64,000 nucleotides of DNA from Chondrosia reniformis. Taxonomy: Eukaryota; Porifera; Demospongiae; Chondrillida; Chondrillidae. The notes beneath the pieces are model-generated. The model was given only the letters and a program-made list of their open reading frames with translations. It had not been told where the DNA came from and ran no database searches. The translations under genes and the position numbers were made by a program. Of this stretch, positions 24,922 to 46,990 are shown piece by piece; the first letter of the stretch is position 1, and every line of letters begins with the position of its first letter. Location of the stretch: assembly GCA_947172415.1 (NCBI GenBank), contig OX359202.1:5876899-5940898 (forward strand). Reading direction: 5' to 3'.

Positions 24922-24973
24922 CACAATCAACAGTTTGTTTTCACAAATACAATAATACAGACAAGATGCTTTT

Positions 24974-27277
24974 TTAAATGTTGATTTGTAAACTTTTACT
25001 TCTCCAGATGTCATCACCATTATGAAGAGGTACAAGTTCAAATGTGTATTTCCCAGTCTTATAGGGAAGATTATGTATAAAGTACGCTCGAACTCTTTTT
25101 AAAATGGGAATCTTCCTGAGTAGTCTCGCACTTGATGTCTGGTAAATGTTGAGTTCAAATCTCCTTACTAGAGATTCAAATTTAGGCAAAAGATTCCAAA
25201 TCACCAGAATCCCCAATGAGTTCCTATTCACTTTTATGACTCTTAGCTTTCTAATAGGCTTTCTCACTAAATACAAAGGGAAATCTCATCATTGTGTAAC
25301 TCAAATCCTGTATGGATCCTGACCAATTTACTGACCTTTAAGATCACATAATTCTCCTCCATAGCCGTCCTCACATTGACAGAGACTACCATTAATGCAT
25401 TTGCCATTATGACAATCCAACCAGCAAATATCTGAATAATAATATTAATAATAGAGATGTAATTTACATACATATAATTTTATACAAATAACTTGTGGAA
25501 AGAAAACAGTAGCCAAGTTTCATTACATATATTATTCCCCGCTATATGTATACAGATGATACTATACAAACTAATTAAACTCCTATTTAGTTTAAGGGGA
25601 GAAAAATCTTGTGATTGTATAAATTAATTAAAATGTATCATATAACTAATTAACTCCCATATGAACTTGATCAATATGGTCAGCTAGGTTAATATCATAA
25701 CATATTTCCAACATTGGATATGTGTGAAGTTTAGACAAAAATAAGTAAGTATCTATAATTTGAGTGGATACCACTTAGGAAACATGAAACCTCGCAGTTA
25801 TTAGTAGGAGTAACTATGTATATACGTAAGTGGCAATACTTATAACAGTGCATACTCATCAGCCCTGTGGTTAAATTGCCAAGTAATTTGAGAATGTAGC
25901 CTTACATGGTTACCTTTTCTCCCTGGTTGCGCATGTGTTATATCGTCAACTCTGAATACCCACTGACCCTCTACTCCAGTATTACCCTGGGATAACTTGT
26001 TTATTATAGCGTCATGTTGCTCAAAGGAGGAGCCAATTGTAAAGGAGTGAGTTCCGTCTCCAGCATTGATGCCAGCTAAAACTGCTCCGCCATCAGTTCT
26101 CTCCCACTGTATTTCATCAATGTCATAATTGAATATGACAACAGCAGCTGTCCCATCTGTTGCCAAGACTGCTTGAAAGGTGTTCAGCTAATTACAAGAA
26201 AGAGGACAATCAAACTGTGCAGCTTGAAAGCCTAAAGATAAGTTATCTAAGGGTACAATTCATGTGTCATGTTTCTAAAGGAATGTGTTATTGATGGATC
26301 CAGTTTCAAGCAGACTAGAGGCTATTTTAGACAGTATGTGACTCCTTGGTGTTGGATGGCTGCATGAGGAATTACATACATGAGAGAACATATTAAGATT
26401 CCCTGAAGGAAGACTAGCCTTGTCGGTGCCGTTGGGGTAATACCCAACGTGATCCCATGTGACTACGAGACTCCAGGTAGGCACAAAGGATGCAGCCATC
26501 TTTGATTTTAAATTAGCACTCTTTACAACTCTTTCAACAACGTTCAAAATGTCCTTATTCTTGCAATCAATTGATGTAGTCCTTAAAAAGACACTCCCAG
26601 CTCCAGACTCGATATCCACATCTCCCCATAAAGGTGCAACCAGAGCTAGACTGACGTCTGTACCTCTTAGTGGGAGCAGATAGGGTACTGGTAGGGAACA
26701 GCTTGTTGTATCAATATGAAAGGATAGAAATCCATTTACATCAATCTACATGCAGAGAAATTTAAATCCTATCGTCACATCGTGTATATCGACTATACAT
26801 AGTCTTATTAAATATTAAATCTATATATATCATGCCAAGGATTCGCAGATATATAGGCATAGCATGTAGGAAAATGGTATTTTATATATATCATGAACAC
26901 TAATGTTTTCAAGCATGCAGGGTCAATGTACATGCAAGCATTACTATGCCTGTCTGGCTGCAATTAATCGTTTGCATTACATGTTGTGATTAACGTTACT
27001 TCTAACCTATTTATACAGTCAGTCAGTTTAATTCGAATCCACTCTAGATCTGTAAATTAATGGAATTACTCACTCGAATGTATCTGTAGCTCGACCGAAA
27101 ATAAGGTAGAGACTTCGGAACCTCTATTAGAATCGCAGCATCATCTCTGCTGGCTATCAATTTATCGCCATGTTCTTCTCCAAATGGGTAGCCGATAAAA
27201 TCTTGAAAGGTGATAGCTGCAGCAGAAGGGGCTAGGAAAAGCACCAGAAAACCCACTCTGAAGATATTAGCTCGCAT
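24974..27277 (-). CDS. Secreted NIDO-EGF protein with FN3-like C-terminus
   Basis: Exons (complement): 27074-27277, 26419-26745, 25914-26187, 25336-25431, 24974-25266; phases close, 397 residues. Signal peptide MRANIFRVGFLVLFLAPSAAA; nidogen-type NIDO domain from about 60 to 260 (APLWGDVDI, WSLVVTWDHVGYYPNGTDK, LNTFQAVLATDG, IFNYDIDEIQW). One EGF domain follows (CHNGKCINGSLCQCEDGYGG), then a C-terminal beta domain, possibly FN3. NIDO domains occur in nidogens, tectorins and SNED-type matrix proteins. The closest relatives visible are the two NIDO genes at 28-33 kb and 54-58 kb; this is the most diverged of the three. Exon 2 appears to end at a GC donor where the paralogues have GT. An AATAAA (complement 24916-24921) lies 53 bp past the stop, leaving only about 300 bp to the usherin start. 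Confidence 0.85.
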
Positions 27278-28063
27278 TTTTAGTAGACAGTAGTTTACAA
27301 GCCAAGTTATAGACGCGTTATTTATTCTCTACAGCGAATCCGAACGACCTTATAGATATTGACACCATATGGATTAGGAATCTATATAAGTTGATTGGAT
27401 CGCGTTACTTTCCTGTATGCTGTAAAATGCTACCAATTCGGTCTCGGATCGCTTGGAATGAACTTAATTGACAGATTTAACAGGTGCTCTAACCACAAAT
27501 CAACAATCGTCACATCTGCAAACTTACGAAATGGCAAATAAAGCGTTGAATAAAAAACACAATAAGATATATGATTCCGATGTTGAGACATGTAGGTATC
27601 AATTGAGTTGCCACGCTCATTCCTCTGGATTCTGTTCCATATCTTAGATTCCTTAATAAGCCATGAAGCCCTGGTCTCCATGACATATCATCATGATAAC
27701 ATTACAAAAACATTGCATTTAGCTGAATCATACAAACATGCTACCTAATCGTAATTTGGTAGCCAGGCAACAACACTCTTAAGGTTTACATGCATGTGAA
27801 AATATACATAAATGTAGGAAGGACTAATGCTTAGTCTAAACTGCATAGAGTACACATCATCACCTACACAATGAGATTGTGTGTACGTGTGTACGTATAG
27901 GGTCCACTGAAATAGAAAATAGATATAAGTATTTAATAATACTGCATGATTCAAACATATATATTTCAGCACTTAATAATCATTCATAAGCTATAAAAGG
28001 TATTCAAGGTAACTTAAATGCAATTCCGTTTTGATATGTATATTCATTGTATATAGCTGCAGC

Positions 28064-31000
28064 TCAAATTTCTCTCTGTATGCTCTTCATTGTCCCATAG
28101 TCACCACTTGTATATTTGGGGATAAGCTGAATAATATAGTTTTGCTTCACATGTCTCCTGCCAAATGATTTGCTTCTTAAAAAGAAGGCTCTCACTCTAC
28201 TATTAATGGAATTAGAGTATATCAATTTGCCTGTTACTTCATTGTATACATTTAGCTTGAATTCACTGATCTGAGAAGCCATTTTTGAAGATACTTTCCA
28301 AATGAATACAACTCCAACTCTGATAATTATAGTTCTAAAGTTCTTGATGGGCCTTATGACTAATGTAAAAATATTATATATAATACTGTAATGTTACTGC
28401 CTGAGGGATTCTATATTATATATAAGATAACATATAAAATCATATAAATGTATAGCGTGTATAATATAATATATATATATGTGCTAAAATGTTATGGTAT
28501 ACTATTATACAGTATTTTTTGGGTCGGTTGTCCAGACTGGACATTGCAATCGGTAATCGGTTAGCACTCGCGACTACCATTTGAACCAAGGTTCCCACTG
28601 GAATGATGTCACCAACCTTTTGATCGATTGCCGATTGCAACGTCCGGTCTGGACAACCGACCCAAAAAGTACTGTACGTATATGTATGCATATTATTTAA
28701 CTATACATAGAGGTGACATAATATTACATTTTCACAATGAAGAACTCCAGACATACAATTCATAACTATAATACTCACATACATGATACAGCTACATGCT
28801 GCATGCATACATGTATATAGCCATTATAAACAAGTGCACTTAATGTATGCTTTTGGGTACAACTGCATTGTGTTTGATCCAGACATACTATAGATCACAA
28901 TTACAGACAGGCGCAGCCAGCATAATAAAATGGCTGCACCTTTAATTAGCTGTGACCCAGCAATCAGTAATCACATACCTTCCTTTTGACAAAGTACTCC
29001 AGTGAACCCAAAGCTACACTGACACATGTTATTGCTGATGCAATCACCTTGGGCACATGATGGCAAACAAATGGCTACATATGTTGCATTTATGGAAAAA
29101 GAGTATATAATACTGCATGTACAATGATATAATGTAATATTGCATATGTAATAAGAAGGCATGCATGAATGACGGTGTTTTATAGCTTCTCTAAATCAAA
29201 ACCCTTGGTAAACCAGAATAGGTTTTAAACAATGATTTCATGTAGTCCCGATTTTTAACACATACAAATAATATATAAACTGCAGTTGGTAAGTTCTGAA
29301 TTCTGAAAAGCAAATAGTAGTGCTATAGCCTGTGTATAACATTGTACAGTAATGCAATTCGAATGTTTTATGAATTAAAGCTTTAGTAATAAAATTATGT
29401 ACCTTCTTCATGATCACTTTCACTACTAAAAGACTTATCAATCCGAAAAATCCACTGTCCTTCAATTCCTGTATTACCTTTGGCCAAAACATCAACAAAA
29501 TCATATGATTTATTTTTATTTTCAGTTGATGCTAAGGTAAACGAGTGCTTGACATCACCAACATTGTAGCCAGCTAATACAAACCCATTTTCAGTCATTT
29601 TCCATTCAATATTCTCGTAATTGAATATGGCAAACGATAGTCTTCCATCAGTGGCAAGGATTACTTGAAAAGTATTTAACTACATATATAAAGATGTCAG
29701 AAATGTTTTGTATAATCATATATATAGACACCTTCAGTGTATCAGAGAGAAAAAAGGGAAAAAAATAAGACTAAGGAAACATGATGAACCATCTCAAAAA
29801 TAGGTTTGGTGCAGTTAGAAGAGATCTCTATCATCTTACATATATACATGCACATTTACGTACATAGGTGTGGAAACAATTTTGTATGTATTTCCCATGT
29901 GTGTGTGGTTCATCTCAGTTTACCAATTTACTTAGTTACTGTTGTCAGACATGAGACTGCATATTATTCAAAAATGAAGTTAAAAGTAGGGATGGCACTA
30001 TAACAGTGATTGGCACATCTAGAAAAAGTAACGAAACAAGAAAGTGATCATCTGGTAAGGCTAACATTGCAGAAGTGGCATACTGAAACTTAACTATACA
30101 CATCACTTCTATGTTTGGGCGCATCATGGATATACTAGAAGTAGGGATCGATGCGCCCAAACATAGAAGTGATGTGTATAGTTAAGTTTCAGTATGCCAC
30201 TTCTGCAATGTTAGCCTTACCAGATGATCACTTTCTTGTTTCGTTACTTTTTCTAGATGTGCCAATCACTGTTATAGTGCCATCCCTATTTTAACTTCAT
30301 TTTTGAATGTTTTTATTTAACTTGTATTGCCCCTTTTTTCTTGTTAATATTTGTTTTGAAAGTTTTCTTGGCGAAAACTCGAAATAAAGTAGCAGAATAG
30401 ACGATATAATAGAGAGCTCTAAATTAAAAAATGGCGTCCGAAAAGATCCCAAATTTGACAAATAAGTTTTCTACCGTTCTTTAACATTTAGTTTTGGATA
30501 TTAAAGGGTCCAAAATCGTTAAGAATACGACTGTATATAGGCCCTACAAAGCGACTAAGAAATTCGATCGCGGGTGGCGGCAGTACTACAAATATTTCTA
30601 ACTCGAGTTCCTTATTTTATATTGAGAGAATTTGAAACTTAATTAAAAAATGGCGTTCGAAGTGGCCCTAAATTTGAAACTTTCAAAAGTAACACGCTTC
30701 AGATGGAGCGCGTTGAAATCTAGGGTAGCCTATTCCCTAGTTCGGAAACATTCATGACGATTTAGTATTTGTATGTACCTGCGTAAGTTCGCATGTTAGC
30801 GCTAGCTCATTTGAAAAAAGAAGAAGAAGAAGAAGAAGAAGAAGAAGAAGAAGAAGAAGAAGAAAAAATGAGGAATTTCTGAATTTGGCCCATTTCGGTT
30901 TAACCACTTTGCGAAGGTTGTAGACCATCGAAACATGTTTTGGCGTTTAGAAAAGCGTGCAAAAACGACTGCAAACACTCGAATGCGACCGAAAATCCCA

Positions 31001-33040
31001 TCGTTGTTGATTTATGAGGTGTTAATTGATAATACATTGAATAGGGCGGCCATCTTTTTTTTCGGCCATCCCTACTTAGAGAGTACTACCGTACTCTCTG
31101 ATATGTAGGCAATTTTAAGTTTATGTAACATTACTCGCATATATATATACCTACCTACATGTGCATTACAATGTTGAGAAAAAGAAAAGGAAATACACCT
31201 GAATGTTTACCTGATCGAGCATTTTTTTCATGCCATTTTGAAGACAAATGTAAATGCATAGATATATAGATATAGATATGTCATGTAAGTGTGTACGGAA
31301 AGGTCAATAAATCTTAAAGGTCTCATTTATTTCTCTAATGTGAGTCAGTTATTCTATATGTATAAAAATGTCAGAGATGTTTTGTACAGACATTCGGTGT
31401 ATCAGAGGAAAAAAGAGAAAAAAGGGAAGATACTATATTACAGCTCTCATGTTACACACCTTATCAGTGCCATTTGGATAATAGCCAACTTGGTGCCATG
31501 TGACAATCAGAGCCCATCTTGTTGTAAATGAACTGTAATCTTCTTTTTGTTGCAAATTCTGGATCTTTTCATTTATTTCTGACAAGATTGACTGATCAAT
31601 GCTGTGATCAATGGATACAGTCCTGTAAGACACATCACCAGCCAAGGTTATATCCACATCCCCCCACAATGGAGCTATCATAGTCATCCAGGACTCGGAG
31701 CCATTTAAGGGAAGCAAATTTGCATTTGGAAGTGGGTAGCTGAAATCATCATGTTGAAATGAAACAAATCCATTGATATCAACCTATATATAGTCATAGA
31801 GGTATTTATCTATCAACTTATAGAGCAGGTTTATTTACAATTAACACTCATGCAGTATATCACATTAATTAATTATAATCAAACCAAATTTAATGAACAT
31901 CATGAAGTAAAAGAAACTATTAAACCCATGACAGCTGGTTATGACCACCAGTGTTCAGTCACTGAGCTAAAATTGCTAAGTAGAGTTTAAAATAAAGAAT
32001 AATTTTAAATAAAGTTTTAAGAGAACCTGGTCCACCATATATATATCAAATTCTTTATATAGCTAATGTAGTGCAAACACATCCACCAGTCAGTATATCG
32101 ATGCTAAATAATTAATTTTTGATTAACCATTTCTCCCACAGAAAATTGGGAAATCAATTGCAATTCACTTTATATACATATACTTACTTTAAGCTCTGCA
32201 CAACCTAATATACGTACTTGCATACGTACGTAGTTAGGACGTCGACATATACTGGACACTATTTATCTTTCTATTGTTTGATCAATTGAGTGTATAAATA
32301 TGCAGTGGGAATATATGAAAAACAAAGTGATGAACATATATTTATATTGGACAGTTTACAAATATATGAGGTGAAAGATATTTTGAGCTTATATGTAAAG
32401 TGTAACTTGTATATATATTATACATTCATTTTACTATCATGCAAAGGGAAAAATATCGTATATCACAGGCCTATAGGGTAATAGTGGGAGAGCTTCTCCT
32501 CCAAACACTCCAGCAAAAAGTTTTAATTTGCCAATTGCAGAGGAAATCTTAACTGTCTATCGACATATACTGAATATATATATATAAATAGAGACACAGA
32601 AGAAGCCTCCCAACTGCTCTCTTTTGCACTTGAATTCTTTCCATGCAGGGTCTAGTAAATATGACACCACTCATGATCAGATTGCATCATAATCAATCTC
32701 AGAGGGCCTAACCCCTATAGGAGATACATGCCTTCAAGCACTAATTGAACTTATATCCCCTTATATCTTCATATTATACAACATGCATGCATGTATATAG
32801 GTGTTAAGGTCTTTATATATTCTATACGCTCACATTGAGGAATTTAAAAGTCTTCCCAAAGCATGGAAAGAGAAGTCCTGGAGTCTCTACGGGCCTAGCA
32901 TAGTCGTCAACGGAAGGCAGCGGGATATCTGCCTCACTACTAAAAGGATGGCCAATGAAATCCTCAAACTGGACAGCAAAGGTTCCCTTTGAGAAAGAAA
33001 TAATTATTGCAACCACGGAGAGCAGAGTACTGGTCCTCAT
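28064..33040 (-). CDS. Secreted NIDO-EGF-FN3-like protein, copy A
   Basis: Exons (complement): 32834-33040, 31460-31783, 29403-29679, 28979-29074, 28064-28359; phases close, 399 residues. Signal peptide (MRTSTLLSVVAIIISFSKG), then FEDFIGHPF. The NIDO domain spans exons 2-3 (MIAPLWGDVDITLAGDVSYR, WHQVGYYPNGTDK, LNTFQVILATDGR, FAIFNYENIEWKM). One EGF (CAQGDCISNNMCQCSFGFTG) is followed by a C-terminal FN3-like domain (ISEFKLNVYNEVTGKL). No membrane segment, so probably secreted. Nearly identical in exons 2-4 to the gene at 54.1-57.8 kb. Its second intron is about 1.8 kb because of a 1.1-kb insertion absent from the paralogue. Confidence 0.87.
28510..28674. mobile_element. 165-bp MITE of Tc1/mariner type
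   Basis: Flanked by TA on both sides (28508-28509, 28675-28676). The ends are inverted copies of about 40 bp starting CAGTA and continuing ttttttgggtcggttgtcc, with matching right end ggacaaccgacccaaaaag. TA target duplication plus CAGT termini is typical of Tc1/mariner-related elements. It lies in the intron before the last exon of NIDO copy A and carries no gene. Confidence 0.75.
29967..31101. mobile_element. 1.1-kb insertion with giant hairpin and terminal palindrome
   Basis: Sits in the intron of NIDO copy A between its NIDO exons. The same intron of copy B (near 56005-56020) lacks it, with flanks that join cleanly, so this is an insertion with a surviving empty site. Contents: inverted arms 29967-30125 and 30150-30307 (158-159 bp, nearly perfect), about 770 bp including an (AAG) run at 30820-30865, a motif agggcggccat near 31045, and a 9-bp palindrome with a TACC loop (31078-31099) just before the end. 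One reading of the borders gives insertion between A and T with a CTGA end, as in Helitrons. No coding capacity is seen. Confidence 0.65.
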
Positions 33041-35014
33041 ATTTTGATCCTCTTTGTCAACGGAACGACGGGCCGGGTGTGCACGCGAGCACGTCGATCA
33101 ATCTCTCTAAATGGTTTGGAAAATTACTATATTATTTACGTATAGGTATGCGCGGTTGACAGCTATACATTGTGACGAAATGGTACGCCACTGGGGTTAT
33201 ACAAATGAGTTATTGTACTAACACAGGTTATATTACACCCTATAGCTTCTATATAGAATTAATATATATAACACCAAATAAGCTATAGGATCACCAGCCA
33301 AGTCCTCTATGGCTTAGATACCATCTGGCTACTGAAAGGAGATTTTATAAGAGACTGGACGCTGCCCAAGCCCGATCATCATGTGCCTATTATACATTGC
33401 TGATGCATGCACGAGAGAGGTCCCAGCAAGCTAAATGGTCTATACAGCTGCAACGTCAACTGGTTCTTTGAGGCCATGTACATATATGCTGCGACTGGAG
33501 AAGAGTGATCACGCCCCCCTTTGGATGGCCACCTCATCCAACCAAGTCCACCAGGGAGCTCAAACAATTAAGAGAGGTCGCCCACATTCATTTAGGTTAG
33601 AGGTTGGTGCTATAGCCAGAGCAAGAGTGCTAGGACTTCCACGGGGAGTAAGACAGAGAAGATTACAGTAGTACAACAGGAAGATGTGCATGATGCATGG
33701 AATTCTGTGGCTTGCTGACTGTGACTGCTTTCTGTAATGTATGGTCCTATATGTGCCACACCCTGGCATGCATAAGGGGGTAATTTGATTGATCGAATGA
33801 TTAACTTCTTTTTTGCATGTGAACTTTATTATTATGTGATTAGCCTCATGTAGCATGTAAAACATGGCTCAATGAAGAAGAAAATTAAAAGGAAAAACCT
33901 CCTGTATCCTCATCCAAGGCTCTCACTATATACGTATATAGATTTAGTTCCCTATAGGCCTTTTACTCAAGAAAACTGGTTATATTTATGCTTAATATAG
34001 ATGATGATAAGTCAGAGATGTACGTAGAGCATGGTTCCTTTACCCCACTGGTGTTCAGCACCTCTGGTGACATGGGAATACTGGCCACCACAGCCTACAA
34101 GAGGCTTGCTTCCCTGATTGCCTATAAGAACCAACCCTATAACAAAGTAATGGCCTGTTACGTTGTCACCTTTGCTTTTCTTTCCTGAGGTTCTCATTGC
34201 CATCAGAGGAGCACGTTTAAGAGTTGGACATGCTGCCCCACGCACATACGTACCAGCGGTGGACCTCACTGTCCATTAAGGGTATGTACGTACAAGTATA
34301 GAAAGCCTACTCCATCACATCTTTGACAGTGCTGCACCCATTTACATTACCAATATTCTTTTTAACCATTCTGTATGCTCTCTTGTGAACTTGTAATATA
34401 CTATTTAATAGGTATATATTCTGAAAGAGTGTGAAGTTTATCCTATACGACACTAAACTACTAAGGCTAACTAAGGCTACAGAAATGTACCAGATCTACA
34501 TGTAACTTGACATCTCCTAGTGTCCTGAGTTATATATTTCATGAAATTCCAAAATTTTGAAAACCACATGCAGAATATGCCATAAGCTATAGACCAATAT
34601 ATATATATTGAAGTATGTATAGTCATACATGCAATGAAGTACAGTATATACACGAGTGTCACGCATGCAGTCTCATATTCGTACCAATAAAGGAAAGAAA
34701 AATTAAAGGAAAAAGTATACAATTTCTATAATTAAGACATGCATGCATAAACAGCCTGTTGTTACCTCTCTAGCTCTATGTTTAGAAATACAAAAGTCTT
34801 GTTGACATACGTATATATATGACACTATATATATAGTTAGTGAACTCATTCTACAAGCAATGATATACTTGTATATGGTCCAGTTAAAGATTAACAGCTG
34901 CAACACTGTTAACTGGAAAGGGTGTTCCCTGTTTCAGGTAATGTCTTTGCAACCTACATACCATTACAAACAGCTAACATATAAAATTAAAGGATCAGAG
35001 GGATTATGAAAAGC
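33041..35014. other. Intergenic region
   Basis: Contains upstream sequence of NIDO copy A (similar to that of copy B for about 200 bp), a GC-richer stretch at 33300-33700 with broken open frames that looks like a degenerate element, a partial R1 repeat, and otherwise AT-rich sequence. No exon was found that could follow the last exon of the nine-EGF gene. Confidence 0.4.
33868..33970 (+). repeat. Dispersed repeat R1, partial
   Basis: Terminal part (tatcctcatccaaggctctc, then tagttccctataggcctttt), in the gap between NIDO copy A and the nine-EGF gene, opposite in orientation to most copies. Confidence 0.5.
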
Positions 35015-45848
<10,834 letters not shown>

Positions 45849-46280
45849 CCTCAAAGCTTCTATACTTGTTAAAAGTATAAAAATGTACGTGGCTTGTTGA
45901 ATATATATAATGCTACTACTACAACTTACAGTCAATACATAGATTTACTATCAGACTATATATAGGCTAGAAATATATTAATTAGTTTTCTTCATAAATT
46001 TACAGCTACGTGTGTCTGCATGAATAACTAACAATGTATCACCCACACCCTTGTCTCAGATATACGCGCGTTGGTGCAATAATTAATTTTACATGGAAAC
46101 GGCCTTAAAGCTTAATGGATTATAGCATAAAAATAATACGAATCAGTCTGAGAGTGCGCGAGGTATTACTCTCCAATTGCAAGTACGCATGCGCATGCAT
46201 GTATTTAAACATAATTATTAGACCTTAGACCTGCTCAATTTTGATAGAAACCTCAAAGGAACGCGTAGCTTACCCTCCAT

Positions 46281-46288
46281 CTTTTATA
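46281..46288 (-). promoter_or_regulatory. TATA-like box in duplicated upstream region, nine-EGF gene
   Basis: TATAAAAG on the minus strand, 433 bp before the start codon. The surrounding region (about 45849-46320) aligns with that of the paralogue at 53091-53580, including gcgcgaggtatt, caattgcaagta and gaacgcgtagct. Conservation between copies supports a shared promoter; the distance to the ATG implies a long leader or a 5' UTR intron. Confidence 0.4.
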
Positions 46289-46990
46289 CCGCTGCAGGAC
46301 AAGCGATTCTAGAAAATGCATATCTATGTATATACGCCGTATTTATTATTCAGGACTGATACAGGATCAACATTTTGTGCGCACGTGCCGGAAATAAATA
46401 ATTTTATAATTTACACGCCCATAAGCGTTTAAGTTAATGGGCCGCGACGACTTGCGCAATAATATAGTACAATTGTAGCACATGTATAAGAGACAATATA
46501 CACAAGGGGTATAAACAGTGGAATATCAGTTATATATATTAGTTAGTGGATGCAACACAAGGTATGTAGTTAGCTCAACTGTATCTAGCCCTGGATATGT
46601 TGAGATTCTGTGGATGGTTCACTGTGAATAGATGCCATAGTAGATTTAAGGAGAGAGAATGATAATTGATAAAACTGATCGTCTTCTGTAGTGCATGCAG
46701 TTATTTGTATATTGTTAGCAGGAAACAAAAAGCACATATTATGACATGGATCCACTGACAACAGATAAATATCAACCATGCATGGCTATAACTAATGAAG
46801 TAAATTGTACCTACATATACAGCAAGAAAATAAGCAAATAGTATAATATCAGCTACATAATAGGCCTATATATATTAGCTGTTAGCATGTTTGCACAACA
46901 GTGATATGTATGCATGTAAACTATAAGTGATGTAACATGTCTAGGTTAGCTGTGTCAAGGATGCACAAAAATTGTGACATGAAGGTGTTA

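Noticed and set aside
24757-24984. Plus-strand 75-residue open frame just upstream of usherin
   Set aside because: No domain or splice context, and it overlaps the 3' UTR of the NIDO-EGF gene; probably chance.
33435-33671. Plus-strand open frame in a GC-richer intergenic patch
   Set aside because: No motif I can name; stops in all frames nearby suggest a decayed element rather than a gene.
34012-34269. Minus-strand open frame as possible last exon of the nine-EGF gene
   Set aside because: No acceptor with the required phase and no resemblance to either paralogue.
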